NCBI RefSeq assembly: GCF_002994745.2
Contig: NC_037091.1
Span: forward strand, 4,705,501-4,769,500
From: Rosa chinensis
Taxonomy: Eukaryota; Streptophyta; Magnoliopsida; Rosales; Rosaceae
Direction of reading: 5' to 3'
DNA: 64,000 nt
A model generated the notes under the pieces. The model did no database searches, was not told where the DNA came from, and saw only the letters and a program-made list of their open reading frames with translations. Positions 34,417 through 47,439 of this stretch are shown here, piece by piece. Numbering within the stretch: the stretch's first letter is position 1; the number at the start of each line of letters is the position of its first letter. A program made the position numbers and the translations under genes.

Positions 34417-37400
34417 ATGCTAGGCCTAGCGCACAATGTTGCTACCAAGGTAGCCACAGTAGTCCACACTACTCAGAAAACCATTGCAGGGGAGCTTAGT
34501 CTGTTTGCCATGTCTGACAAGAAGATCTTGGAGGAGATTTACACGACTCATGTCCATGCTGATGAATCCTTCGATGACGATTCTCTATTCGTCATTGTTG
34601 AGAACATCCTCAAGCGTGCAACCCAAAATGTTGATAAAATAGTGCAGGTAAATATTTTGTGATTATAATGCGTGGAAGAATGACCAATGATTTTTTAGTT
34701 GCTAGAAAACGCCTTTTTGTTCTTGTTTTGTTTTTTTTTGTGGTAGTGACTGCTACATTCTTATGGTTGATGCAGGGTACTCAAGTGCATGTGGACAACA
34801 TACAGGAGAAAACCCCCAAAGCCAGTTTCAGCGTGCCATTGTGCACACTAAAGGGAATCTCTTGCGAGGTCATTACTTGTGAAAATCCAAAATTTTCACA
34901 ATAGATATTGTAAATTGTTTGTTATAGTTTCATAGTGACATTTGAATTTTTCAGATGCAATGCAAGCCTCCTGGTGATGAAATCGCCCACAACACAACAG
35001 TGGCAATACTCAACAAGCTGTCGGAGTATTCATGGGAAGCAAAGGCATCACTGACCCTAGCAGCTTTTGCTATGGAATATGGTGAATTCTGGCTCCTGGC
35101 GCAGCTTCGCGAATCAGACCACCTTGCCAAATCAATTGCAATCCTCAAACGAGTCCCTGTTCTCCTCAAGCAGTCAGAACTGCACAAGCGCAGGCAATCA
35201 ATTCTTGAGCTTAACAATCTGATCAAGGCCATACTGCAAGTGATCGAATGCATTGACCAGTTCAATAAGTATTCCACTTATGACCCAAAAGATGTCCCCA
35301 ATTTGTCTATAGCATTGGATCATATTCCGGTTAATGTCTATTGGGTTATCATCACTGTTGTTGCTTGTGCCACTAAGATCACTATACTCACTAGTGATGA
35401 GTAAGTTCTTCTCCATCGTTTTACGGAATTATTTCACATCCATTTACAACAAAAAAATATTAACCCTGTGTAAATATGCTGCTTTGTGTTGTGGGACATT
35501 GAATAATGAAAACAATCATGTACCAGTTTTAAATATCTACCCATTTAATTTATAGTACTTAAATTTATTATAATATTTACCAATGTTTACAGGGACAAGG
35601 AGTATGATCTGGCCCCTTATTCTCAAAAAATCCACTATGTCCTTAACAAGCTAACGATTCAGCTAAGAGTTTGCAGGAAACAAATTGGTAGATTACTAGT
35701 TTACGGATCATTAATTAATTGAAATATGCATTTGGAAATGAATGTTGAAGAGTTATTATTGTTGCATAATGCAGAGGAGGCAGAGACTTACAGAAGGATC
35801 CTGAAATTGTTCCGAACCCCTACTGAAATTATGGAGGTTTTCAAGGGATTAATATTTACAAAGGATAATGTCCTGCCACTCATCGATGGTTCAGCTAAGC
35901 AAACGGTTTGCTCATATCTATAGTGACATTACTGATTTACTGCTATCATTCAATGAAGTATATCAGCTACTATAGTGGAATGTACGTAATTGTGAGATAT
36001 TTGGTTTAACAGGTTAAGATCGACATCCTAAGGAGAAAGAATGTGTTATTGTTCATTACCAGCCTAGACATCTCCGACAATGACATTTCGATTCTGAAAC
36101 CGATCCACGAGTTCACAAAGAGAGACAATCAGTATAAGATTGTCTGGATTCCAATTGTGGAGCAATGGACTGATGACCTGAGAAAAAAGTTTGATATCCT
36201 GAAGAACAAGATGCCGTGGCTTACGGTGCAGTACTCTGGACCTATTGCAGGCATCAAGTTCATCAAGGAGGAGTGGAATTTCAAGGGTAAGCCTACAGTG
36301 GTGGTGATGAACCCACAAGGAAAGGTCGAACACCCTAACGCTCTCCACATGATTCGGTTATGGGGAGCCAAGGCCTTCCCTTTCACAGAGACAACAGAAG
36401 AAGAACTGTCACATTCTCATGCAGAAAAATGGGTTGGCTCCGTTGTTAAAGGAACTCACCCATATGTGCACACTTGGGTACGTAATTCTTCTCAACCGAT
36501 CAAAGTGCATATTTAAACTCACTGTTCCCTCTTGCCACGATTACTTATCAGTTTTTGCATTATGGGATTAATATATTAACATTGACAAATAAGTTCACAA
36601 AATGGGAGAATTACTTTACAGTTGTCTATGATCGAAAATATTCACCTGGTCAGTTGCTGACCAAGAAAATAATGCCCAATCACCGTTGGATGTAAATCCA
36701 ATGGCGGAGAGAATTATTTTTAAGTTGAGGTGTTTTGTTTTTCACCCTTGGATGTAAATCTAAGGGTTATTGAGCATAAATTATTTGGTCAGCAACTGAC
36801 CAGGTGAACACCACTATGTCTATGATAGGCTTACCATTGCAAGTAACTAGCTAGTCTAGTACATGAAGCTGATCTTCATTTTAATTTATATCGATAGGTA
36901 ATGCATGGTAACATTTTATTGAACTCGCATATAACATTATTAAGAGATCTTATTTATTAAAAGAATAGTGCTAGCTGATTTATCACCAAATTAATTATAT
37001 GTTCAGTTAAATAATTGGAGTTAGATTTTAATAATAAAACAATCACAGATCATTTGAGGAAAAAGATTTATTGTGTGTGCGCATGCGCCTATATATATAT
37101 ATATATATAAAGTGCACTTAATCAAATTTGTTATGCTTGCATTTTTTTAATGAAAATAATTTGTCATGCTTTTAATAATTGAACTTTTGCAATTCAACTA
37201 TCATGGCAATCAAACAGATCAAAGAGGATAAGTACATCTTCTTCTATGGCGGTAAAGACAACGAATGGATTCAGCAATTCACAAAGAAAGCGACTACCCT
37301 TGCAAATGATCCAATCTTCAAGGAAGCAAAGATTCACCTAGAGTTGGTATGCGTTGGAAAAGGCAGCAAAGGAGAAGATGACCATAGCGGTCTAGGCCGC

Positions 37401-37805
37401 TTCTGGACCAGTGTAGAGAGCCTATTCTTCACCAAAGACCACAAGCAGGTCGACTCGGTCAGTCAAGAAATCCAGAAGCTTCTCTCTTACAAAAACGAGA
37501 ATGGATGGGCCGTGCTTAGCAAAGGGTCGACAGTGTTGGTCATAGGTCATGGTGTCTCGGTGTTGAAGGTGGTAGAGGACTTTGAGAAATGGAAGGACCA
37601 TGTCAAGGAGAAAGGGTTTGAGTTTTGTTTCAAGGCCTATTATGGGCAGATTAGTCAGGCTAGTCGACCGTGCTGCCGTCTGGACATTCCAAGGTCTAAC
37701 GGAAAGGTTCCAGAGAAGATGAAGTGCCCTGATTGCCAGCGTAGTATGGAGACTTTTATCAGTTACAAGTGTTGCCACGTTGATAGTCCTACTGCACATC
37801 ATTAA
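34417..37805 (+). CDS. SEO: Sieve element occlusion protein (SEO/SEOR, phloem P-protein), seven exons
   Basis: SEO proteins are structural phloem proteins that form filaments in sieve elements and plug sieve plates after wounding. Exons: 34417-34647, 34776-34868, 34955-35400, 35593-35687, 35775-35905, 36013-36477 and 37218-37805. All introns are GT-AG and the joined frame is open for 682 codons, a normal length for the family. The N-terminal SEO domain (about residues 10-290) includes ILEEIYTTHVHADESFD and CTLKGISCE, then LAAFAMEYGEFWLLAQL. The C-terminal domain includes KDNVLPLIDGS (about 320), a thioredoxin-like middle with KPTVVVMNPQGKV, and YIFFYGGKDNEWIQQFT (about 495). It ends with the cysteine signature CCRLDIP...CPDCQRSMETF...YKCCH (about 635-675). 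The start codon is the first ATG after the TATA box. No lesion was found. The family assignment is firm; orthology to SEOa, b or c is not determined. Confidence 0.95.
36633..36816. mobile_element. MITE in the last intron of the SEO gene
   Basis: A near-perfect inverted repeat: TTCACCTGGTCAGTTGCTGA at 36641 pairs with TCAGCAACTGACCAGGTGAA ending at about 36808. It is flanked by the 10-bp direct repeat TGTCTATGAT (36623-36632 and 36817-36826). The long duplication suggests a Mutator-type MITE. It is 184 bp and non-coding. Confidence 0.78.
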
Positions 37806-37887
37806 GTGCGGGCTTAATTAATTGGTGTTTCAGTCCTTCAGTACTAGTAATTCTAGACTATGTTATGTTATCTTTTACCTTTGCTAG

Positions 37888-37893
37888 AATAAA
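37888..37893 (+). terminator. Candidate poly(A) signal of the SEO gene
   Basis: AATAAA 83 bp after the stop codon. A second AATAAA lies at 38008-38013. Which one is used cannot be told from sequence. Confidence 0.5.
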
Positions 37894-38495
37894 TAAGGGG
37901 GCATGCGATGCATTGTTATGCTTGGGCATTACCCAAACTTATGATTTGAATTTTCCTGCTATAGCAATATGGCTACTATGTTGGATGTTAAGGTACGTTT
38001 TGAATTGAATAAAACCAATGTTTTGGTGACTTTGTGGATTGTCAATTATTTAAGGATTTTTCTGCTTGTTTGATTGCCAATTTAATTTTTACTGCAATTT
38101 TTTAATAAATAAAAATTAAGCAAGATAATTTTTTATTTTCGCCAAAAGTTGAATTACGTTATCAAAATATTCCGTAGAATAATAAACTAAGATACCAAAT
38201 TTCTAAAATATTCTTAATATTTTATATTTTAAAAAAACTAATAATATGTTAATAAAAACAATATTTTATTATTATGAAATTGGACCGGATCATTAACAAA
38301 TCGGATCAATCTAAAGCCTTGTTTGATCCATTAAATAAACGGATTAATGGATCTGAATCATTGACCGATCAACGGATCAAATTTTCAATCCAAACTTATC
38401 CAATAACCACAGATCCGGAACAGAATCTAGTCAATTTACAGGTCTAATAGTTAAGTATCAAAAAAAATATTTAAAAATAGTAACGAAATTTTTTT

Positions 38496-40300
38496 TTAAT
38501 CGGAAATGATTTCATTAGTAATAAGCCATGAAAACAGGTCAGAGTCTAATAGAACTTATATAAGAAAATCCAGAATACCAGGTAACCTATCTAAGCCCAA
38601 GGATTGAAATTTCTCCGAGACTGTTCAAATTTCTGTCGAAATTTCTATAAGTTTGAAGTACCGAAATGAAATTCATATACTAAATCATTTCCATCAGGAG
38701 TTTCCCGAAATTTTCCGTTTATTTTTGCGAAATTCTTAATTTCTGAAATATCTATATACAAAAAATATATTTAAAAATTCACACCAAAATTTTATTTGAA
38801 ATTTCCCCGAAATTTCTATGAGAATTTGTATGTCACTGAAAATGAATTTTTTATTTCATACTTTCATAGAGAAAATATGAAATTTTGATTTTATTTGCAA
38901 TCAAGTACAAGGGATACACAAGGAAGACACGATAATCATTTGTCTCTAATTGAGTTTGAATCACTTTCTTCGAGTCTTGGCTAAATGGACGTAGGAACTC
39001 AATATAGTGACTTATTGGGATACATTGTAGAGAAGGGTAGCTTTTTTCTAATTAGTTTATTTATTTTTTTATAACTTTTTTTAATTGCCTAAATCTGTTC
39101 TTTGCTAATAGCCAAAAAGACGAGGTTACATTGAATTCCTATAATAAACTTAAGCTTTGTTCTTTGCGATATGTTCTTTGTTATATATTAATGTAATCTC
39201 TAATAGGTTTATTATAGGTTACATTAACAAAATGTTCTCTGTTCTTCGAATTTGTTTTTTGTTCTTTCAAGTGTTGGCTCAACATATCACAATGCTATTA
39301 TAAATGTACAACTTTATAGAGATTACGTTGTAAATAGGTTTATTATAAGGTTATCTTGATCTATGTATAAGTTTCATTCAAAAATACCATTTTATAAATG
39401 CAATTAATGTGATTTCTTTATTTTTAACTTAAATTCTACGGAAATCGAAATTTCTCAGAAATTTCCTTAAATTTGAAGGACCAAAATCAAAATTTGAATC
39501 CTTGTCTAAGCTAATCTAAACTCATTACAGTCTAAAGGGACGCAAGCCTAACTAGGCAAGAACAACCTCGCTTCCTAAGGAAAAATCATTCATCTAATCT
39601 AATCTACCAGCACGCAATTGTGGTACAAATCACAACTAGAAACATCTTAGAAAAGTTTGTAGAGTTTACCCCTATCTAAATAAGACTTGCATCCAATTGT
39701 CTAATAGCAAAAATTAAAATATAGCAGCTAACAACCTCGGCAACAAGTTAGTCTTCTTGCTCTTCTTTGAATGCTTACTCGAATTGGGCCCAGGCCCAAA
39801 GGCCCAAGCCAAAATCCGAGTTACTAAAATAGAAGCCCAAACACGATACCAAGCCGTCGCCACCGGCATCAGATTTTCCGGCAGTCGGCCTTTCCACCAC
39901 ATCATCTCTCTTCAATCAGCAAAGTACCAAATAAAACCACACAAATTTGGTTGGAAATCCCACTAATCTACCTTTGCCTATTATGATGCCTCCTGGACTC
40001 CATGCAACCAGGCACCGAACTCCCAGTCAAGTCTGGCAAAAGCCAATTCCTGCGCTCTGCCTCCTCAAGCCCTACCAAGAGCGCTTCGATCGACCTCTGA
40101 TCTAATCACAACGCCGTTAGCAGCTACCTCCGATCTGTGATTCCAACCCGGATCCACCAACTCAAGCGCCTTCCGACACCAATTGCTACCTGTAGTCAAC
40201 GATGGCAAGAGCCGCCTCCACAGGGCATGCCGCCACTAGCCAATGCTAAAACCGTGTACTGACCACCCATGACGAGGAACTCGTCAGTTGAGAAGGGTCA
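38496..40300 (-). repeat. LINE-like 3' remnant, interrupted by a hAT-like element
   Basis: On the minus strand the block ends TAATGAAATCATTTCCGATT followed by a poly-A run (38490s), which is typical of plant LINE 3' ends. The upstream part (39513-40300) contains GGCCCAGGCCCAA words and GC-rich pieces but no intact frame. No reverse transcriptase motif was found, so this is a tentative call. Confidence 0.35.
38598..39504. mobile_element. hAT-like non-autonomous DNA transposon
   Basis: The termini CAAGGATTGAAATTT and (in reverse) CAAGGATTCAAATTT are imperfect inverted repeats. The flanks are TCTAAGCC (38590-38597) and TCTAAGCT (39505-39512), an 8-bp TSD with one mismatch, as expected for hAT. 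The 907-bp interior is AT-rich with many GAAATTTC words and no transposase. Confidence 0.7.
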
Positions 40301-41304
40301 GCAATCGCACGACCCCGCATTATGCTCAAAACCGTAGAGCTAGGTTTTGCTAGATACAATCCAATGTGTGTGGTTTGTTGTGCTCTAAAAAATAGTAAAG
40401 GAATTATTAAATATGGAATAGTGAAAAAAATATTAATCTCTAATTAAACAAATTAAGATATTTATTATTGATAAATATATATTTGAGAAATAGATCTAAA
40501 TTAATATATCAAAATGAAATATTTTTTAAAATTAGATTATCCATTCTTATTCATTTAGGTCCCCTCTCCCAACCACCAGTGTTTTTTTTTTTTCCCTCCT
40601 TGTGAGCTCTCCCCCGATCATCTTAGCTCAATTCTTGAGCTTATATATGTTTGAGCTAAAAGAATTAAGACTTAAGAGAGTCAGCGAGTAGCAGACCAGT
40701 CTGCTTTGAACTTAAGTTTGCTTTCAAGGATATGGAGTTTTTCTATATCCTTATAATCTTTTTTTTCTCTCTCTCTCTCTCTTCTTTTCTCCCCTTTTTT
40801 CCCTTTCTAGGCAGTGAGAAATTTGCTCATAATTGGATTTTTGGGTGATTTGTTCCATGTGACTGGCATCTTTTTTTATATTTTCAAGGAGTAATATTTT
40901 TAATGATCAGAATTGAGTACGTCATATTCCAATGACTGAGTAAGCCAAACAGGTGGCCGGCCTCCCATCTCAAGAATAACTAGAGCTCCACTTAACTACA
41001 ATTACCATTTTTATTTTATTTTCATCTACCTATAATGACCATCTTTATTAAATAATTGTTCAGGTGAAATAGAATTTATATGAGAAAAAGAAAAAACAAA
41101 AAAAAAAATTTGAAGTTGTATATATTTATGATTTTCTCATATTTTGTTGATCAGTTGGGCAATAAGGCCAAAAGTAAAATGCCATATTCCACAAGATTGC
41201 ATTTTCTGCTAGTAGATATCAGTGTGAGACTATTAATCATTTTCGGTGCAAGTGTTCTTTCATTTGTGAGCTTCTGCTCTTCTCAACCCTTCGCCACTTC
41301 TTTG
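40301..41304. other. Intergenic, AT-rich, no gene seen
   Basis: Holds a (CT)n run near 40768-40790 and poly-T tracts, and no recognisable coding sequence. Confidence 0.4.
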
Positions 41305-41657
41305 CGATAAAGTAATATGGGGTTCACATCCAAAATCAATTGGCAATGAATGGAGTGGCCCAAACTCTTATAAACACATAGGCAATGTCCCATTTTTCCC
41401 ATATGGGATGTTTATATTCTCAACACGCTCCTGCATGTGTGGCGAATTTTCAAGCCATACACATGAAGAACTTTTAGGTGACGTGGAGCCTGTGTGGCCG
41501 TTAGGCATGCACACGTGGATTACCCGCTCTAATACCATGATAATGTAATTTGGGGTTCACATCTAAAACCAATTGGCAATGGATGGAGTGACTCAAACCC
41601 TTATAAACCCATAGGCAAGGTCGATTTTTCCCATGTGGGATGTATATATTCTCATCA
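41305..41657 (-). mobile_element. TRIM (terminal-repeat retrotransposon in miniature)
   Basis: Two direct repeats of about 120 bp (41305-41425 and 41538-41657) share TTCCCATRTGGGATG and GGGGTTCACATC words. They enclose only 112 bp. On the minus strand the LTR begins TGTTGAGAATATA and ends TTATCA. Next to the right LTR is TGGTATTAGAGC (41526-41537), an initiator-Met primer site with one change. CATGCAGGAGC serves as the purine-rich tract. The flanks CTTTG and CTCTG are a TSD with one mismatch. It has no coding capacity. Confidence 0.82.
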
Positions 41658-41847
41658 CTCTGCTAGTTATGGAATCCGGGCACCATTTTTTGAGTTTTGT
41701 TGCAAGGTATTTTCTCCCAATTATTCTCCAAAACTGTTCGCATTTGTTTTGGTCCTCTTGCTGCCCAAAACTGCTTCAAGAAGTAAGACTTCATCCAAAA
41801 TTAGAGTCAGGTTGTAAGACTTGGTTGAAATTTAGTCAAATAAAGTA

Positions 41848-42680
41848 TTTTTTTTTTTTGAAAGAATATCATATCGATATATTAATAACTCAACCAGAAA
41901 TGGTCATTACATATCCTCTCTCTACCGTCATAGGGTAAATAAAGAGTTTGTGGTAATAGCACAGTGATACATAGATTAGTTCCAATCATTTGACAGTTTC
42001 ATACTCATAAAAGAAGCCTATAGACTATTAACTACTATATAGTAAATAGGCAAAGTAAACTAGACTCGATGATGCTCACTAAAAACCTAAAAGCATAGCT
42101 CCCTAACAAAGTAGGGAATTATTGTAATCAAAATGACTAAACTAAAAAAATAGGGCCTTGGTCAATACAACCCAACCCAAAATAGCAGCCTAATAGCCCC
42201 AAAAAAAGACCGAACTCAGGCCCAACAAAGAATAGCTTGACCCAAGCCCAAAGTCCATCTTCAGCCTCATTGGTTGTCGATTGCCACAACCCAGCGCCAG
42301 ACCTCGCCACTGCAACCCTACGCCGGACCTCACCACCGTAATCCCCGTCCAAGCTCGACTGAGCCACTTTGCGTTGAACCCAGCCACCCAAGATGCAGTC
42401 CGATCTAGCACACCACACCACTGTCTAGTCCCTCCATCATGTCGCTGATCTTGGAGGTGCCTCGACGAAGCGCGACCCGTGTCGCACCGCCGCCATCGCG
42501 CCAAAGACTTCGTCCGATATATGCTCATCGTCAAACCATCTAGCCCAACCACCTCCCAAGAGACTTCCAAGCATATGGCCATATGGGTGTTGAAACACAT
42601 GTCCAGCAACAGCCCTTTAACAACTAGGTGGACCAACACCGACCCTTAGATTGAAGATCGTCCGAGTTTTTTGGAGCTCT
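41848..42680 (-). repeat. LINE-like 3' remnant
   Basis: The minus strand ends TTAATATATCGATATGATAT then a poly-A tract, as plant LINE-type retroposons do. The GC-rich 42260-42640 part has open but stop-bounded frames that match no protein I recognise. It could be another retroposon type. Confidence 0.35.
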
Positions 42681-43452
42681 TGGACTATAACATTTGTATG
42701 TCCCATAGTTTGGCAAATTAAGCATTAAATATACGGATCATAATCAAAGAAATTTGATAGTCTCAAAAAATAGAAAATATAAAAGTTACTTACCGGTACA
42801 AAATTTTCGCCTTGTTGAAACTATTTGCATGCCAAGCACAGGGAATTGTTTTTGTCAAATGAACTTGTTAGTGTCTTTCTCAAAAAAAAAAAAAAAAAAG
42901 TATGATCTTGTTAGTGACAACTTCTATATTAGTCATTTATTAGATTCATGTTTTATAAGGTTTGCGACGATCGAGTAGGATAATTTTACTTCATCTCTAG
43001 CTTCTTCAATGTTGACACCCTCTTCTCATGCTCGATCTATCTTTATTGTCTCTCCATCCTAAAAACACCCAAAAAAAAAATTTATAAAATCTCATGGGAT
43101 TTACATGATCAATAAGTTTGAAATTACCAAAGTCAAATTGAAATCACCCAATCAGTCCCAATTTCGCTGCCTAAATGACTTAATATATCATTTCGTCGCA
43201 ACCCATTTTCCTAGGAGGTCACCCATTATAGTACTATTCTCACCCAAGGAAGTTTAACTTCGGAGTTCTTATGAGATCTGGTGCATTATTAATGGTATGA
43301 TTGCACCCAAAACAGAACACTATGGTTATAAACTTTACTTGTAGGAAAAACCCTTTTTTCCTTTTACTCTCCGTTTTCTTAGCAAACAAACATGAGTTCA
43401 ACAAATTTTGGTCAGCATAACATGAATCAGTTTTCCAACTTGAGACAGTGTA

Positions 43453-46281
43453 TGTCACGCCCCTGATTTTACACACATGAAAATCGATATATATAACCCC
43501 ATAATTATATATGCGTGAACGTCCAGTCATCAATACAAAATACCTGTAATCTTTTTCCCTTTAACTTACACAGATATTGATGCCCTGAACCCTCAAAGTT
43601 AATATACACTCGTCCATAGAGTTATATATTACACAAGCTTACGAATTAAATTGTCAACAACAAGATAAAACGTAAATGCTCCTCAGAGCTCACTACAACG
43701 GAAGTCTAAATAACGGTAAAGTCACAAAGATGGTTTCCTACCGTAAAGCTGATAGCTCGCTGCCTCAACCTTGATTATCCTAACCTGTAGGATTAACCCC
43801 TACACCGTTAGAATGGTGCACCGGGTTGCCACACAACAAACCCGGTAAGCTTTTGCAAGCCCGTATGAGTAACTCAAAACACACATGCACAACTCACGCC
43901 AAAAACGAGGAAAACCTTTCAACTCGCGAATAAAGAAAACATACCATGCTTCCAAAAACAATACTCTTTTCCCAAAAGGAACAACGAAAGTCACACCGTG
44001 ATAAAATCATATAAATCGTTAACCTAACAATTCAAATATGATAAATCGATCCAACCTGGATAAAACAATAATTAGGTCCAACCTGGACAAAACAGCAAAT
44101 AGGTCCAACCTGGACAAAGCATCAACACAAATAAATCATACCTATTGTTAACCTAACAAGTAGAATATGATAAATCGATCCAACCTGGATAAAACAATAA
44201 TTAGGTCCAACCTGGACAAAACAGCAAATAGGTCGAACCTGGACAAAATATGTACCCAGGAGTCTTAAGTAACCTACTTAGATCCCTAAAGTACGATGGC
44301 AGACAGACTAGAGCTCTAACTGAATCGTAACCTGTCACCCGGCCAAGGTTCAATCTTACGATGTAATATTTCCATGAGGATGCAACCTGCAACCCCGGAT
44401 CCTTAGGCCAACCTGACCCTCAGATCAAAACGTCAAATCAAATCAAAAGGAGAAATCACAACCTGTGACTCTCAAATCCTCAGACCACCGGTCATCAGAT
44501 CAAAACGTTAAATCAAATCAAAGGGAGAAATCACAACCTGTGACCCTCAAATCCTCAGACCACCGGTCGTCAGATCAAAACGTTAAATCAAATCAAAGGG
44601 AGAAATCACAACCTGTGACCCTCAAATCCTCAAACACTTTTCAAAAAAATAGAAATACCATTTCCCATCATTTGTTTTCCAAAAGCCACAACCCAAAACA
44701 ATAAAAAGCATCATTTCATGCATATTGTTTCACAAATCCACAAACCACCAAAACATATATATTTCATATAACATATATCTACTAATACATGAATACGTAT
44801 GTATATATATACATCCCATAATATATATATATACACACACACACATAGTCATCTACTCAGAATTGCCACTAATAGCATCTACAGTTTGCAGTTAACCAAT
44901 TAACTCTCAAAACGATAAGGTTATTCCCGTTCGTGAATGAACTTCGTGAGATTACTCACCTCAGAATCCCGCTGCGTTTTCAATACAGAACAAGGCAGCC
45001 AATCCACAAAATAGCCGTCTGAGGAGTACTACTTCACGTACCTAAGGAATTACAGCTTTGATTCAGTCAACGAATCACAAGGGATAACGTTCGAAACCCT
45101 AAATCGAACCAAAATTCCCAAGGTGACGCCAAATGAGGCGAAACCACATCCGAGACCTCCCAAAGTCCCCGGAATACGTCCACGATCGATGTGACCAAAC
45201 CACATGTCGATCGGACGCTCAAATCCTCAAGGATTTAATAAATCGATCGGTATGAAACTGCAAAAATTATAACAATTCCATACGAACTCCAAAATTTACA
45301 TATTATATATCGAAACGCTCGTATCAATGAGTAGAACATATATAATACCAAAAACAGTTCCTTAAGTGGCAGGAAAACCGCCGGAACGCCACCACAGATG
45401 GTGCTGCACCGCCGCCGGCCAAAAACACATTATTTCACAAAACTCCCAACATCAAACTTCTTCATCTAAGCATGCTTGTGAATTCTCATAACTAGCTCGA
45501 AGTCAGAAAATAAGCATAAGGGGTCGAAAACTACCTCACAAGCCGTGAACAGTAATCCAATCCGAGTTGATCGAAGTTTCACGTGAATTTATCCAAACAA
45601 CCACCAAGGATCGATCGACGAGGCCGCTCTGAGTTCAACCAAGAAGACTTGAAGCCTTGCCGACGTCGGAACAAGGAATTCCGACCGGGTCCGAAATCCA
45701 CAAACTGAACTGCCTTGCAGCGCCGCCGTGGAGGAGAATCGGCACTAGAGGACACCAGAGGGACGACCAAACAGAGGAGACGATCCTATCTGGAAAGTTT
45801 CGTCGCCGGAGACCGCCGCAGTTCGCCAGAAAAGTCAGGTCGGATCGACCGGGTCCGGGTCGGGTCAGTCGGATTATTTCGATACTGAAGGTAGCAGCCG
45901 AGAGAGAAGAGAGAGAGAAAGTAAACTTCTGAAAATGGAAGTAATGAAAATAGTAAGTTTCCAACTTGGGAAACTTCTATTTATACCAAAATGGAAATTC
46001 CTTCCAATGGCCATAACTTTCTCATACGAACTCCGATTCTCGCGTTCCACATATCCACGAACTCGTATCGACGCACTCTACAACTTTCGTGAAGGAAGTC
46101 TTTGGAGAATCCCAACGAATAAAAAGTCAACCTTTGGCAACCCCCCTAAAACCATATTCTTCAATTAATTATTCGCCCGAAACACTTCCGCTCCATCCAC
46201 GAGTCACGAAACCGTCCAATAGTTATAAAATTAATTCCGGAAAATCCTCGGAAAATAAATACGAATTTCTAAGGCATCACA
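43453..46281 (-). mobile_element. Solo LTR A4
   Basis: On the plus strand it reads TGTCACGCCCCTG to AAGGCATCACA, so it lies on the minus strand. Perfect TSD GTGTA (43448-43452 and 46282-46286). Length 2829 bp. Excision restores continuity with two other copies of the host repeat. The TATAAATAG box lies at about 45970 and the GAGGTGAGTAATCTCAC block at about 44950, both on the minus strand. Confidence 0.92.
44040..44640 (-). repeat. Two minisatellites inside solo LTR A4
   Basis: 44040-44260 repeats AGGTCCAACCTGGACAAAA units of about 27 bp inside larger duplicated blocks. 44405-44640 holds about three 73-bp units with ATCAGATCAAAACGTTAAAT and GAGAAATCACAACCTGTGAC. They sit on either side of the conserved CAGACTAGAGCTCTAACTGA block (44308-44330). 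Confidence 0.78.
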
Positions 46282-46286
46282 GTGTA

Positions 46287-46680
46287 AAATCGCAACAATA
46301 CTTTTTGGTTAATTTAAACTCTGAAAGAAGAATTAGTTATCTATTAAATTTTCTTAATTAGCGACTATTTAGATAACTAATAGCTTTTGACACAAGTCTT
46401 TTTTCTCTACATTAGTTGTCTGCTGGTTTAGCTTTTGAAGTTTCCTTCACTTTTGAGTATCCTTGTTTGATCACCTAAACGTTTGACATTGTTTTTAATT
46501 TTTGTTCTTGAATTGCTGCTTGTCTTTGCAGGTATGTATACTTTAAAAATCTATTCTTGCTTGGAATTCATGGGTACTAATTAGAACTTCAATTAGAGTA
46601 GTCTGTGTAATAATAGTTGAATAAAACCTTCATTTCATGACGATTTTGAAGTCGATAGTACGTGGATTTAAGTTGAGGTC
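46287..46680. other. Spacer between solo LTRs A4 and B2
   Basis: The first about 95 bp belong to the SEO-upstream repeat. The rest is AT-rich and non-coding. Confidence 0.45.
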
Positions 46681-47439
46681 ATATGTGTCACGCCCCGAAT
46701 TTTGAATGAAGAAAATTCAAATCCGAAACGCGAGAACAAACACAAGAAAACACATATAGAAATTTTTTCATTTAAACTAAGCAACAAACAAACTGAACTC
46801 ACAATGTCAATATCAACTCGTTCTTTAGAGTCACATATTACACTACAGATAGTTTACAAATCAAACTGAATGACAATTCAATAAGTAAACACACCCACCA
46901 CAACTCACTACCCAGCGGAAGACTTAAAACTAAGAGCACCCTTCCACGTCCACGCCATCGAACGTACACCTCAGCTTTGATAATGATCACTCGATAATCA
47001 AACCTGCACAAAAACCCCTACACTATAGAATTGTGCACCGGGAATGAACAAAACAAACCCGGTAAGCTTTTCAGCCCGTATGAGTAAACTCAATTAAAGT
47101 GACTCACGTCACTCATGCTTAAAATTTCTCAGCTCGTGAGATAATTAAAGCAATAACATGCTCAATAATTTCAACCCAACTAAAAACCCACATGCTCTGT
47201 CTCTCAATTCATTTTATCTTACTTCTCACAATCTCCAATTATACAAATAACTCCCAATATTTTAAACATTTTACGTCCCCACAATCTATCAGATCACCAT
47301 TCCCTTGCCCCAACGGCACAACCTGGAAATCATACTCATTTCCCCCAACATAACGTGGTTGCCAAAATCATGTCATCCCAAATCATTTCCCAATCACTAC
47401 AGATCACAACCCACAACTATACCCACAATAAGAATTAAG

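Larger units (their letters stand above)
43385..46380 (-). repeat. SEO-upstream repeat, copy 2 (inverted, partial, split by solo LTR A4)
   Basis: Joining 43385-43452 to 46287-46380 gives TTTTGGTCAGCATAACATGA, then a GACAGTGTAAAATCGCAACA stretch and TTAGTTATCTATTAAATTTT. This aligns with copy 1 in reverse and, for its right part, with copy 3 at about 53566. Only about 160 bp are retained. Confidence 0.65.

Noticed and set aside
36034..36386. Minus-strand open frames across SEO exon 6
   Set aside because: They are shadows of the spliced SEO coding sequence on the other strand.
44465..44704. Repetitive open frame with SSDHRSSDQNVKSNQREKSQ units
   Set aside because: It is a translation of the 73-bp minisatellite inside solo LTR A4.
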